Assembly (NCBI GenBank): GCA_023390675.1
Contig: JAEWCK010000063.1
Location: 1 to 21,853, forward strand
Direction: 5' to 3'
Source of the DNA: Pseudomonadota bacterium
GTDB taxonomy: Bacteria; Pseudomonadota; Alphaproteobacteria; Sphingomonadales; Sphingomonadaceae
Length of the DNA stretch: 21,853 nt
The stretch's first letter is position 1. Every line of letters starts with the position of its first letter. The notes below the pieces were generated by a model. The model ran no database searches and was not told the DNA's origin. It saw only the letters and a program-made list of their open reading frames with translations. Positions 1-7,870 of this stretch are shown one piece after another. Both the position numbers and the translations under genes were made by a program.

Positions 1-654
1 AACCTGCCGGGCGGCCGCAAGCTGATCATCGACGCGAAATGCTCGCTGAATGCCTATCTGGATGCCAGCGAGCAGGTCGATGACGACCAGCGCAAATCGC
101 ACTTGAAGGCGCATGCCGCGTCGATCCGCAATCATGCCCAGCAGCTCGGCTCCAAAGCCTATTGGGCGCAGTTCGGCGACGCCGCCGACTATGTGATCCT
201 CTACATTCCCGGCGAGCATTTCCTGACCGCCGCGCTCGAGCAGGACGACCGGCTGTGGGAATGGGCGTTCGAGCGCCGCGTGCTGCTCGCCACGCCGACC
301 AACCTCGTCGCGATCGCGCGGACGGTGGCGAGCGTGTGGCGGCAGGAACGGCTCGCGGAAGAAGCGGCCGAGATCGCGCGGCTGGGCAAGGAGCTGCATT
401 CGCGCCTCGCGACGATGGGCGCGCATGTCGCGCGGATGGGGCGCAACCTCGAGGCGGCGACGGGCGCGTACAATGCGATGGTCGGCAGCCTCGAAAGCCA
501 GGTGATGACGCAGGCCAAGCGCTTCGAGGCGCTCGAAGTGTCGAGCGGAACCAAGGAGATCGAGGCGCTGCCGATGGTCGAGGCGGCGCCGCGCCCGCTC
601 ACCAAGCTCGTAGGCAGCACGCCCATTGAGGCAATTGAAGACGCGGCGGAATAG
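1..654 (+). CDS. rmuC: DNA recombination protein RmuC, C-terminal part (5' end outside window)
   Basis: The reading frame is open from base 1 and ends at TAG 652-654, so 217 codons of the C-terminal part are present. The segment beginning LIIDAKCSLNAYLDA, followed by YVILYIPGEHFL and VLLATPTNLVAIARTVASVW, is the conserved core of the RmuC family. RmuC is a predicted nuclease-like protein that limits recombination at inverted repeats; that role is family knowledge, mostly from E. coli. The helical, Ala/Glu-rich stretch after the core is normal for RmuC tails. An internal ATG at 103 is not the start, because conserved sequence lies upstream of it. The next gene follows after 37 bases on the same strand, so cotranscription is possible. 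The family call is firm; the true N-terminus cannot be seen. Confidence 0.9.
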   Translation, partial: NLPGGRKLIIDAKCSLNAYLDASEQVDDDQRKSHLKAHAASIRNHAQQLGSKAYWAQFGDAADYVILYIPGEHFLTAALEQDDRLWEWAFERRVLLATPTNLVAIARTVASVWRQERLAEEAAEIARLGKELHSRLATMGAHVARMGRNLEAATGAYNAMVGSLESQVMTQAKRFEALEVSSGTKEIEALPMVEAAPRPLTKLVGSTPIEAIEDAAE

Positions 655-691
655 GATAGGCTGCCCTCGAAACCACGAGGGGGAGATCAAG

Positions 692-1375
692 ATGCGTTAC
701 GGTCTGGCTGTGCTGCTGCTCTGCGCGGCGCCCATGGCATCCGCTGCGGCGCAAACGGGCACGCCCGCGATGCCTCAGGACGATGCCGAGCAAGCGCGCG
801 CCGGGAAGATCGTCGACGGAATCACCAAAATGAAGGCGGGCGACGCCGCCGGCGCGATCGCGGTGCTCGATCCGGTGCTCGCCGAATATGAGAAGCTCTA
901 TCCCAATGGCGATTCGCGCGTTTACTGCGCCGGGGACGCGCCGCTGCCTGTTCCGAGCAAGACCGCGATCACCGAGAACTGGTGCTTCGCGATGTGGGCC
1001 AAGGGGTTCGCGCTGGTCGATCTGAACAGAATCGACGAGGCGCTGCCGTTCGTCGCCCGCGCCAGCGCGATGATGCCCGAGCGCGCGCAGTTCGCCGCGG
1101 AGCTCGGTTATATCCACCAGGCGCAGAAGCACTGGCAGCTCTCGATCGACTCCTATCGCGAAGCCGAGCGTCGCGCGCTGCGCATGACCGACGAGAAGGA
1201 TCGCAAGTTCGAGTTGCGCCGCGCTTATTTCGGGATTGGCTACAATCAGATCGAGCTCGGGCAGCTCGATCAGGCCGAGGCCAACCTCAAAAAGGCGCTC
1301 GAAATGGCGCCGGACGATCAGAAGATAAAAGACGAGCTCGAATATATCCGCCAGCAGCGGGCGAAGAAGAGTTAG
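692..1375 (+). CDS. Secreted tetratricopeptide-repeat protein
   Basis: A 227-aa protein with a signal peptide (MRYGLAVLLLCAAPMASAAA, cleavage near residue 20) and about three TPR-like helical pairs at roughly 99-131, 133-165 and 176-209. The last one has the typical pattern GxxxxxLGQLDQAEANLKKALEMAP. Two Cys (79 and 98) in the mature part could form a disulfide. TPR proteins are protein-interaction scaffolds, here probably periplasmic; no partner or function can be named. The ATG at 692 is chosen because GAGGGGGAG lies 7-8 bases upstream and a signal peptide follows directly. An in-frame ATG at 626 would overlap rmuC and place a charged segment before the signal peptide. The stop shares four bases with the convergent carbonic anhydrase gene. 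Confidence 0.8.
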   Translation: MRYGLAVLLLCAAPMASAAAQTGTPAMPQDDAEQARAGKIVDGITKMKAGDAAGAIAVLDPVLAEYEKLYPNGDSRVYCAGDAPLPVPSKTAITENWCFAMWAKGFALVDLNRIDEALPFVARASAMMPERAQFAAELGYIHQAQKHWQLSIDSYREAERRALRMTDEKDRKFELRRAYFGIGYNQIELGQLDQAEANLKKALEMAPDDQKIKDELEYIRQQRAKKS

Positions 1376-1896
1376 TCGACGCGCTCCAGCCCCGCCGCAT
1401 AGTCACGCTGCTTCGCGGCGTAGAGTGCGGCGGAAAGCCTGAGCGTGGCGCGCGCGCCATCGTCGAGCGCGCGGACTGCCCTGGCGGGCGCCCCCATGAT
1501 CAGATGCCCGGGCGGGAAGGTCTTGCCCTCGGTGATCAGTGCGCCCGCGCCGATCACGCAATCCTCGCCGATCGCGGCGTGGTTCATGATCGTCGCGCCC
1601 ATGCCGATCAGCACGCGGTCGCCGATCGTGCAGCCGTGGAGGATCGCCTTGTGGCCGACGGTCACGTCTTCGCCGATCGTCAGCGGTGCGCCGGGATCCG
1701 AATGGCAGACCGCTCCGTCCTGCACGTTCGAGCGCGCGCCGATCAGGATCGGGGTGTTGTCCGCGCGGATCACGGCGCCGAACCACACGCTCGCGCCCGC
1801 CGCCAGCCGGACGTCGCCGATCAGGTCGGCGCTCGGCGCGACCCAGGCGTCTTCCGCAATCTCGGGCTCGTGCCCCGCGAAGCGGTAAAGCGGCAC
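1372..1896 (-). CDS. Gamma-type carbonic anhydrase family protein (left-handed beta-helix, YrdA/PaaY-like)
   Basis: A 174-aa protein made of hexapeptide repeats ([LIV]-G-x-x-[AC]-x), as in left-handed beta-helix gamma carbonic anhydrases and acyltransferase-like relatives. The three expected zinc ligands are visible: H65 in CHSDPG and H82 and H87 in VGHKAILHG. Known members hydrate CO2, or have lost that activity and serve unknown roles, so the reaction is a family inference. The start is GTG, whose first base directly follows the TAG of the upstream 75-aa gene with no gap and no clear Shine-Dalgarno, which suggests translational coupling. The usual N-terminal pattern (MPLYRFAGHEPEI, then DAWVAPSADLIGDV) begins right there. 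The 3' end overlaps the TPR gene by four bases in convergent orientation. Confidence 0.85.
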   Translation of the reverse strand: MPLYRFAGHEPEIAEDAWVAPSADLIGDVRLAAGASVWFGAVIRADNTPILIGARSNVQDGAVCHSDPGAPLTIGEDVTVGHKAILHGCTIGDRVLIGMGATIMNHAAIGEDCVIGAGALITEGKTFPPGHLIMGAPARAVRALDDGARATLRLSAALYAAKQRDYAAGLERVD

Positions 1897-2124
1897 CTAG
1901 AAGAGCGACGCGTCGAGCGCGTCGAGCGGCACCCGGATGCCGATCGCCATCGCCAGCGCCATCGCGCCGAACAGCACCGCGAGCGTCGAGGAGAGCGAGA
2001 ACAGCCCCCAGCCCATCGCAGTCACCATCTGCGGATTGGGCCGCTCCGCGCGCTGGTTGCGCTGCATCGCCTGCAGGACGAACATCGCCAGCATCGCGTA
2101 CACGAAGACAAAGAATTCAGTCAT
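1897..2124 (-). CDS. Small two-helix membrane protein of unknown function
   Basis: A 75-aa protein not recognised as a named family. It has two hydrophobic segments, about residues 3-20 (FFVFVYAMLAMFVLQAM) and 43-64, separated by a short polar linker with RNQRAERPNPQ. This predicts a small inner-membrane hairpin with a polar loop. A G-rich stretch (GGGGCGGG) lies upstream of the ATG at 2124 as a possible ribosome site. Its TAG stop abuts the GTG start of the carbonic anhydrase gene, so the two are almost certainly cotranscribed and probably translationally coupled. Coding is supported by this junction and by the clean hydrophobic pattern rather than by homology. Confidence 0.65.
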   Translation of the reverse strand: MTEFFVFVYAMLAMFVLQAMQRNQRAERPNPQMVTAMGWGLFSLSSTLAVLFGAMALAMAIGIRVPLDALDASLF

Positions 2125-2234
2125 TTGATTACCCGCCCCGGTAAAACCCCGCTGCGACGCTAGCGGCGAGAGGTTAAGGCTTCAATGCCTGTGCGCCTCG
2201 CTTTGCCGCATTGCAGCATGGTCCGGCCGCAAGC

Positions 2235-2834
2235 TCAGCTTTTTTCGGGCTCCTCGATCGCCTTCGCCGCCGCGACGACTGCGGCGCTGCGCTTGTCGAG
2301 ATCCTCGAGATCGAGGCGGATGCGCCACTCGTCGCGGCGATATTGCTCGAGCAGAGGCCCGACAAGCGATTTGTCCGCCGCCGTCTGGAGGTCGCCGAGC
2401 ATGTCGGCGAGCAGCCGGTCGGTATAGCGGATCGGCTCGGCCCATTTGTGGAAGGCCTCGTACAGCTCGAACTTGGGCCAGCCCTCGAATGCGCGCTTGT
2501 CGACGCGTTCGATGAAGCCGGTCGCGTAGCGCAGGTCCTTGCGCAGCCCGCGCAGATATTCCTGCGCGTCGGCGAAGGTCTTCGGGCTCTCCTGAAGTTT
2601 CGATGTGAACACCGCGCGCAGTTCCCGGGTGCGCTCCTCGACGCCGCTGCGGACGAAGCGCGCGAAATCCTTGCGCGGCGCGACGTAATCGGGACGCGGC
2701 CGTCCGCGGACGATGAGTGCGGCGCCGAGGATAGCGAGCGCGAGGACCAATACCTGCGCCCAGCTCGCCCAATCGGCGGGCGCCGCGGGAGCATCCGCGA
2801 GATTCGCGACTGCATTGGCCAGGACGATCGTCAC
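2235..2834 (-). CDS. Hypothetical membrane-anchored helical protein
   Basis: A 199-aa protein that I do not recognise. It has one N-terminal hydrophobic segment (about 24-42, WASWAQVLVLALAILGAAL) followed by RGRPRP, which favours a cytoplasmic C-terminal domain. The rest is highly charged and helical with many Trp, Tyr and Phe (for example FEGWPKFELYEAFHKWAEPIRYTDRLLADML), and it ends in a Lys/Glu-rich tail. The start is GTG with a run of G about 10 bases upstream. It lies 110 bases upstream of the 75-aa membrane gene on the same strand, so it may belong to the same transcript, but the gap leaves room for a separate promoter. No function is proposed. Confidence 0.6.
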   Translation of the reverse strand: MTIVLANAVANLADAPAAPADWASWAQVLVLALAILGAALIVRGRPRPDYVAPRKDFARFVRSGVEERTRELRAVFTSKLQESPKTFADAQEYLRGLRKDLRYATGFIERVDKRAFEGWPKFELYEAFHKWAEPIRYTDRLLADMLGDLQTAADKSLVGPLLEQYRRDEWRIRLDLEDLDKRSAAVVAAAKAIEEPEKS

Positions 2835-2888
2835 CCGGAACCCCCCGATTCGCGCCGAACGGCGAAATGGTTAACAGAAGCCAGGCTC

Positions 2889-2911
2889 CGGCCCAATCCG
2901 TGACTGGGCCG
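2889..2911 (-). terminator. Weak hairpin 3' of the UxaA-family gene
   Basis: CGGCCCA at 2889-2895 pairs with TGGGCCG at 2905-2911 (7 bp, 9-nt loop), 24 bases beyond the dehydratase stop. There is no T-tract on the minus strand after it. It may be a Rho-dependent or processing end, or chance in GC-rich DNA. Confidence 0.25.
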
Positions 2912-2934
2912 TTACGAATTTCAACTGTGGATGG

Positions 2935-4401
2935 TCAGAGCGTTACGCCGCGCTTCCAGATCGCGATCTCGCGCTCGCCATTGCGCTCGGCGGCGGTTTC
3001 CTTGCCCGATGCGATCGCCGCGATCGTGCCGAGCAGCGCCTCGGCGGCTTCGTCCATCCCTTCCTCGAGCACTTGGCCGGCGTCGAAATCGATCCAGCCG
3101 GGCTTGCGCCGCGCGAGATCGCTGTTCGAGGCGATCTTGATCGTCGGCACCGGGAAGCCGAGCGGCGTGCCGCGCCCGGTGGTGAAGAGGATCGCCGTCG
3201 CCCCCGCCGCGGCGAGCGCAGTCGAGGAGACGGCATCGTTGCCCGGCGCTTCGAGCAGCGTCAGTCCGCGGCGGCGGACGCGATCGCCATAATGGATCAC
3301 GTCGGTGACCGTGGCGTGCCCGGCCTTCTGCACCGCGCCGAGCGACTTCTCCTCGAGCGTGGTGATCCCGCCGGCGATGTTGCCGGGCGACGGGTTCTCC
3401 GAAACCGGCTCGCCGTGGCGCGTGAAATAGGCCTTGAAGCCGTTCACCAGCGCGACGATCCCGTCGAACACCTCCTCGCTCGCGGCGCGCTCCATCAACA
3501 GCTGCTCGGCGCCGAAGATCTCGGGGATTTCGGTGAGAATCGCCGTGCCGCCCGCCGCGGTCACGGCATCGGCCATCTTGCCGACGAGCGGGTTCGCGGT
3601 GAGCCCGGAAAAGCCGTCCGAGCCGCCGCATTTGACCCCCAGCACCAACTCCGAGAGCGCGGCGGGGGTGCGCGGAGTCTTCTCCGCCTCGGCGACGAGC
3701 AGCTCGACCAGTTCCAGCCCTTCCTCGACTTCGTCGCTCGCCATCTGCGCGCCGAGCGTGCGCAGATTGGGGTGCTCGACGCCTTCGAGCAGCTTGCTCG
3801 TCTGGTTCGATTCGCAGCCGAGCCCGACGATCAGCACGCCGCCCGCATTGGGGTGGTTGGCGAGCGCCGCGAGGATGTCGCGCGTGCCGGTCAGGTCATC
3901 GCCCAGCTGCGAGCAGCCGAAGGGGTGGGGAAAGGCGTGGATGCCGTCGACACGCCCGGCGAAGCGCGCATTGGCCTTTTCGGCGATCTTCTGCGCGGTG
4001 CGCGCGACGCAGCCGACGGTGGGGATCACCCAGATCTCGTTGCGCGTGCCCACCCGGCCGTTGGCGCGGCGATAGCCCATGAAGCCGGGCGCCTCGCCGT
4101 GTTCGCCGGATTCGGCCACGGGCTTGTAGGCATAGTCCCCGCTCGCCTGGAGCGCGGTCGAGACATTATGGGTGTGGACGTGCTCGCCCGGCGCGATGTC
4201 GTGCGTCGCGACGCCGATCGGGAAGCCGAACTTGAGCACTGGCGTGCCCGCGGCGATCGGCAGCAGCGCAACCTTGTGCCCCTTGGGCACCGCGACTGCG
4301 ACGGTCACTCCGAGCGCCTGCTCGCCTGCCTCGACGTCGCGGAGCGTGGTCGCGACCTGGTCGCGGGGATCGATGCGGAATAGCGGGTCCATGCCGGCCA
4401 T
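2935..4401 (-). CDS. uxaA: UxaA-family sugar-acid dehydratase (altronate dehydratase-like)
   Basis: A 488-aa protein, close to the usual UxaA length of about 495. It has an N-terminal SAF-type domain (about 1-85, with THDIAPGEHVHTHNV) fused to the large catalytic domain. Family hallmarks are GRVGTRNEIWVIPTVGC (Cys131), HPFGCSQLGDD (Cys163), VGLGCESNQ (Cys196) and VLGVKCGGSDGFSGLTANP (Cys258). UxaA dehydrates D-altronate to 2-keto-3-deoxygluconate in the galacturonate route; paralogues use other sugar acids, so the substrate here is open. It is 35 bases downstream of the NCS2 permease gene on the same strand, and probably in its operon. No other galacturonate enzyme is in the window. Start choice is uncertain: ATG 4401 is used, ATG 4392 is equally possible, and neither has a clear ribosome site. 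Confidence 0.85.
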   Translation of the reverse strand: MAGMDPLFRIDPRDQVATTLRDVEAGEQALGVTVAVAVPKGHKVALLPIAAGTPVLKFGFPIGVATHDIAPGEHVHTHNVSTALQASGDYAYKPVAESGEHGEAPGFMGYRRANGRVGTRNEIWVIPTVGCVARTAQKIAEKANARFAGRVDGIHAFPHPFGCSQLGDDLTGTRDILAALANHPNAGGVLIVGLGCESNQTSKLLEGVEHPNLRTLGAQMASDEVEEGLELVELLVAEAEKTPRTPAALSELVLGVKCGGSDGFSGLTANPLVGKMADAVTAAGGTAILTEIPEIFGAEQLLMERAASEEVFDGIVALVNGFKAYFTRHGEPVSENPSPGNIAGGITTLEEKSLGAVQKAGHATVTDVIHYGDRVRRRGLTLLEAPGNDAVSSTALAAAGATAILFTTGRGTPLGFPVPTIKIASNSDLARRKPGWIDFDAGQVLEEGMDEAAEALLGTIAAIASGKETAAERNGEREIAIWKRGVTL

Positions 4402-4436
4402 ATAGGCGCCAGAGCCCCGCGGGGAAACCGGTTGCC

Positions 4437-5780
4437 TCAGCCCGCCGCGAACCAGGCGAAGCGGGCGACGAAGAGCGAAGCGAGCGCCAGCAACAGCCAG
4501 TCGGCGCGCGTGATCCTGCCGCGCGCGAGCTTGAGCAGCGCATGCGCAGTGATGCCGAAGGCGAGGCCGTTGGCGATCGAGAAAGTGAAGGGGATCATCG
4601 CCACGGTCAGGAAGGCCGGGATCGCGATGTCGGGCGTGTCCCAGTCGACATCGGCGAGCGGCGCCATCATCAGCCCGCCGACGAGGATCAGCGCGGGCGC
4701 AGTCGCGGCGAGCGGCACGAGCTGCGCCCAGGGTGCGACGAGCATCGCGAGGAGGAAGAGGATGCCGGTGACGATCGCCGTGAGGCCGGTGCGCCCGCCC
4801 GCCTGCACGCCCGCCGCGCTCTCGACATAGGAGGTCACCGTGCTGGTGCCCGCGAGGCTGCCGACGATCGTCGCGACCGCATCGGTGAAAAGGATGCGAT
4901 TGAGGCGCGGAACCTGCCCTTCGGCGTCGACCAGCCCGGCGCGACGCGTGACGCCGACCAGCGTGCCGATATTGTCGAACAGGTCGACGAACAGGAAGAC
5001 GAACAGGATCTCGAACAGCCCGAGGCCATGGCTGCCCGACAGGCCGAACACTCCGGCGAGATCGAGATGGAAGGCGGTCTGCGAGATCGCGGTCAGGTCG
5101 TAGGGCTGGCGCGTGAAATGGACCTGGCCGATCAGCCAGCCGCCGAGCGTGGTCGCGGCGATGCCGATCAGGACCGCGCCGCGCACCTTCCACACCGCGA
5201 GCGCGGCAGTGACGGCGAGTCCGAACAAGGCGAGCGCCGCGCCCGGCGCGTGGAGATCGCCGAGCGTCACCGAAGTCGCGGGACTGGTGACGATGATTCC
5301 GGCGTTCTTGAGCCCGATCAGCCCGATGAACAGCCCGATCCCGCCCGCCACCGCGGCGAAGAGGTGCGGCGGGATCGCGGCGATGATCAGCTGGCGGATG
5401 CCCGCGAAGGTCAGCAGCAGGAAGGCGATGCCCGAGATGAAGACGCACCCCAGCGCCACTTGCCACGGCACCCCCATCGCGCCGACCACGGTAAACGCGA
5501 AATAGGCGTTGAGCCCCATGCCGGGCGCGAGCGCGAGCGGCACGTTGGCCGCGAACCCCATCAGGATGCTGGCGAGCCCCGCGGCAAGACACGTCGCCGC
5601 CGCCACCGCGGCGATCGGCATTCCCGTGCTGCTCAGGATCGCCGGGTTGACGACGATGATGTACGCCATGGTGAGGAAGGTCGTGACGCCCGCCAGCACT
5701 TCGGTGCGCGCGTCGCTGCCGCGCTCGGCTAGCGCGAAGCGGCGCTCGAGCGGACTCGATGGTGCCTGCGTCTCTGCCAT
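4437..5780 (-). CDS. NCS2-family purine permease (AzgA/PbuG type)
   Basis: A 447-aa polytopic membrane protein with the AzgA-subgroup signatures: TEVLAGVTTFLTMAYIIVVN near the N-terminus, LAPGMGLNAYFAF, and STVTSYVESAAGV followed by GGRTGLTA. About 12-14 hydrophobic segments are visible. Characterised members are proton symporters for guanine, hypoxanthine or adenine in the inner membrane. The ATG at 5780 is preferred because GGGGG lies six bases upstream; the in-frame ATG at 5786 sits too close to that site. The gene is followed after 35 bases by the UxaA-family dehydratase and is divergent from the IclR regulator. A purine carrier sharing an operon with a sugar-acid dehydratase is odd, and the substrate may differ from the characterised ones. 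Confidence 0.85.
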   Translation of the reverse strand: MAETQAPSSPLERRFALAERGSDARTEVLAGVTTFLTMAYIIVVNPAILSSTGMPIAAVAAATCLAAGLASILMGFAANVPLALAPGMGLNAYFAFTVVGAMGVPWQVALGCVFISGIAFLLLTFAGIRQLIIAAIPPHLFAAVAGGIGLFIGLIGLKNAGIIVTSPATSVTLGDLHAPGAALALFGLAVTAALAVWKVRGAVLIGIAATTLGGWLIGQVHFTRQPYDLTAISQTAFHLDLAGVFGLSGSHGLGLFEILFVFLFVDLFDNIGTLVGVTRRAGLVDAEGQVPRLNRILFTDAVATIVGSLAGTSTVTSYVESAAGVQAGGRTGLTAIVTGILFLLAMLVAPWAQLVPLAATAPALILVGGLMMAPLADVDWDTPDIAIPAFLTVAMIPFTFSIANGLAFGITAHALLKLARGRITRADWLLLALASLFVARFAWFAAG

Positions 5781-5831
5781 GCCCATCCCCCTTTGCCGCC
5801 AGCATAGCGGATGGCCCGCCCAACGGAAGAT

Positions 5832-5861
5832 TTGTCCGGGCCGTCCGGTTTCGCCTATGAA
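5832..5861 (+). promoter_or_regulatory. Candidate promoter of the IclR-family gene
   Basis: TTGTCC (5832-5837) and TATGAA (5856-5861) are separated by 18 bases, resembling a sigma-70 promoter. If it is used, transcription would start downstream of the ATG at 5857, supporting the TTG start at 5884. The region also contains GGCCCG/CGGGCC inverted halves (5813-5818 and 5837-5842) that could be an autoregulatory site. This is pattern evidence only. Confidence 0.3.
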
Positions 5862-5883
5862 CGAAGCCGACGGGAGAGACGCG

Positions 5884-6675
5884 TTGGCCGACCAGGAAAT
5901 CGAGAACGAAGGCGACGACCGCCGCTATCGCGCCCCGGCGCTGGAGAAGGGGCTCGACATCCTCGAGCTGCTCGCCGCGGAGAGCCGGCCGGTGACGCTC
6001 ACCGGGATCGTCAATCGGCTGGGGCGCAGCCATGGCGAGCTGTTCCGCATGGTGCAGGTGCTCGAGTTCCGCGGCTATATCGAGCAGGATCCTGCGGTCG
6101 ACGGCTACCGGCTCACCGATCGGCTCTTCTCGCTCGGCATGCAGCAGCCGCGCACGCGCACGCTGATCGAAGTGGCGCTGCCGGTGATGCGCCAGCTCGC
6201 ATTGGCCGTGGGGCAGAGCTGCCATCTCGCGCTCCACACGCTGGGCGAGATGGTGGTGGTCGCGCGGATGGAATCGAGCGAGCAGCTCGGCTTCTCGGTG
6301 CGCGTCGGCTATCGGCGCCCGCTCCACCTTTCGGCGTCGGGCGCGGTGCTGTTCGCGTTCCAGCCCGAGGACGTCCGCAGGCGCTGGGAGAAATTGTTCA
6401 ACCCGCCGCTCTCGCCCGAGGAGCTGCGCGAGTTTCGCGAGCATACCGATGCGATCCGCGAGCGGCATGTCGAGCAGACGCCGAGCAAGTTCGTCGCCAA
6501 CATCACCGACATCTCGGCGCCGGTGATGCGCGGCGGCAGCGCCGCGGCGGCGCTGACGGTGCCTTATCTGAAGAAGCTCCAGCCCGCGGTCTCGCGGCGC
6601 GAGACGGTTGAGATGGTGCGCGACGCGGCGGACCGGATTTCGGCGCAGCTCGTCGAGGGGGATAGCCGGGTCTAG
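5884..6675 (+). CDS. IclR-family transcriptional regulator
   Basis: A protein of about 263 aa with an N-terminal winged helix-turn-helix (about 18-82: RYRAPALEKGLDILELLA, then LTGIVNRLGRSHGELFRMVQ) and a C-terminal IclR effector domain (about 95-255, including RVGYRRPLHLSASGAVLFAF and ISAPVMRGG). IclR proteins sense small organic acids or sugar acids and usually control the adjacent catabolic operon. Here that would be the divergent permease-dehydratase pair, and possibly the fucose genes. The start is taken as TTG 5884, because GGGAGAG lies five bases upstream. An ATG at 5857 is in frame but has no ribosome site. The stop overlaps that of the convergent FAH-family gene by four bases (CTAG). 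Confidence 0.88.
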   Translation: MADQEIENEGDDRRYRAPALEKGLDILELLAAESRPVTLTGIVNRLGRSHGELFRMVQVLEFRGYIEQDPAVDGYRLTDRLFSLGMQQPRTRTLIEVALPVMRQLALAVGQSCHLALHTLGEMVVVARMESSEQLGFSVRVGYRRPLHLSASGAVLFAFQPEDVRRRWEKLFNPPLSPEELREFREHTDAIRERHVEQTPSKFVANITDISAPVMRGGSAAAALTVPYLKKLQPAVSRRETVEMVRDAADRISAQLVEGDSRV

Positions 6676-7502
6676 GCCTGCTCGACTATCTGCCGCTGCT
6701 CGCCGAGCCCCGCGATGCCGAGGCGGACCTCGTCGCCGGGCTTGAGGAAGGTGGGCGGGTCCTGCGCCGCGCCGACTCCGGGGGGCGTGCCGCTCGACAC
6801 CAGGTCGCCGGGGTGGAGGCTCATGAAGCGGCTGAGGTACGAGACGAGGAAACCGGGGCTGAAGATCATCGTCCGCGTCGAGCCGTCCTGATAGCGGCGG
6901 CCATTGACCTCGAGCCACATGTGGAGGTCGGCGAGGTCGATCTCGTCCGGAGTGACGAGCCACGGGCCGATCGGACCGAACGTGTCGCAGCCTTTGCCCT
7001 TGCTGAGGCTGCCGCCCCGCTCGTGCTGGAACGCGCGCTCGGAGAGATCGTGGACGATGAAATAGCCCGAGATCGCCGCCCAGCCTTCCTCTTCGGTCAC
7101 GTAGCGGCACTCGCGGCCGATGACGAAGCCGAGCTCGACTTCCCAATCCATCTTCTCTCCGCCACGCGGTCGCAGGATCGGGTCGTAAGGCCCTGAAATC
7201 GCACTGGTCCATTTGGCGAAGACCGTCGGCTCGACGGGAATCTGCACACCCGCCGCAGCGACATGATCGAGAAAATTGAACCCGATGCACAGGAACTTGC
7301 CCGGCCGCGCGACGCACGGGCCCAGGCGGGGATCGCCATCGACGAGGGGAAGCGCAGCCGGATCGGCGGCGCCGATGCGCGCGATCGTCGCATGGCTGCC
7401 ATCGATGTCGTCCACCACGCCGGACAAGTCGCGAAGCTGGCCTTCGCTATCGATCAGCCCGGGACGTTCGCGGCCTCTCTCGCCCCAGCGGACCAGCTTC
7501 AT
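6672..7502 (-). CDS. FAH-family hydrolase, probable 2,4-diketo-3-deoxy-L-fuconate hydrolase
   Basis: A 276-aa fumarylacetoacetate-hydrolase-family protein. Visible signatures are KFLCIGFNFLDHVA (69-82), VFAKWTSAISGPYDPI, the metal-binding pattern WEVELGFVIG (E121, E123, with D152 as likely third ligand) and SSGTPPGVG (236-244). FAH enzymes cleave C-C bonds of beta-diketo acids. In the non-phosphorylating L-fucose route a member splits 2,4-diketo-3-deoxy-L-fuconate into pyruvate and L-lactate. That substrate is inferred from the neighbours: the mutarotase gene overlaps its start by ATGA, and L-fuconate dehydratase is divergent. It is cytoplasmic, with no signal peptide. A different diketo-acid substrate cannot be excluded from sequence alone. 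Confidence 0.85.
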   Translation of the reverse strand: MKLVRWGERGRERPGLIDSEGQLRDLSGVVDDIDGSHATIARIGAADPAALPLVDGDPRLGPCVARPGKFLCIGFNFLDHVAAAGVQIPVEPTVFAKWTSAISGPYDPILRPRGGEKMDWEVELGFVIGRECRYVTEEEGWAAISGYFIVHDLSERAFQHERGGSLSKGKGCDTFGPIGPWLVTPDEIDLADLHMWLEVNGRRYQDGSTRTMIFSPGFLVSYLSRFMSLHPGDLVSSGTPPGVGAAQDPPTFLKPGDEVRLGIAGLGEQRQIVEQA

Positions 7503-7834
7503 GCCTGTTCGTCCAGCGCGAAGATGCGCGTCATCGGCAGCCATTTCTCGCCCTCGGCGGCGTGGGGCAACGGCCGCTGGAATCGCCACATCAGCTTTTC
7601 CCATTCGGCGTTCTCGGGCGGCTCGGCGATGGCGCGGGGATAGTCGTCGGCGACTTCGGCGATCATCACCATCCGGTCCCCGCTGCGCCAGATCTCCATC
7701 GCTTCGACGCCGGTGGCGCGGATGTGCGCGATCACCTGCGGCCACACCGCGCCCGGGGCATGGCGCGCCTCATATTCGGCGATCAGCGCGGCATCGTCGA
7801 CGAGATCGAGCGCAAAGCAGCGGCGGCTGGCCAT
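7499..7834 (-). CDS. RhaM-family mutarotase, probable L-fucose mutarotase
   Basis: A 111-aa protein of the L-rhamnose/L-fucose mutarotase family (dimeric ferredoxin-like fold). Key parts are YEARHAPGAVWPQV with candidate catalytic H25 and Y21, and the C-terminal signature WRFQRPLPHAAEGEKWLPM. These enzymes interconvert alpha and beta anomers so that the dehydrogenase receives the right form. L-fucose rather than L-rhamnose is inferred from the surrounding fuconate dehydratase, lactonase and fucosidase genes. The ATG at 7834 is chosen because GGAGGGG lies just upstream and because family members begin this close to the first strand; 16 extra upstream codons are in frame but poorly supported. 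The stop overlaps the FAH-family start (ATGA), a tight two-gene operon. Confidence 0.85.
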   Translation of the reverse strand: MASRRCFALDLVDDAALIAEYEARHAPGAVWPQVIAHIRATGVEAMEIWRSGDRMVMIAEVADDYPRAIAEPPENAEWEKLMWRFQRPLPHAAEGEKWLPMTRIFALDEQA

Positions 7835-7870
7835 TTCCCCTCCTTTTCGGCGCGTGCATAGCATGGAAGC

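Noticed and set aside
5509..5883. Extension of the IclR-family gene upstream to an ATG at 5509
   Set aside because: It would run across the divergent permease coding region, adds no known domain, and a good ribosome site precedes the TTG at 5884.
2935..7317. A 1460-codon open frame on the minus strand spanning uxaA, the permease and the FAH-family gene
   Set aside because: Only the uxaA part (to 4401) encodes a recognisable protein. The rest is Arg/Ala/Gly-rich low-information sequence in the wrong frame of well-supported genes, a common effect of high GC.
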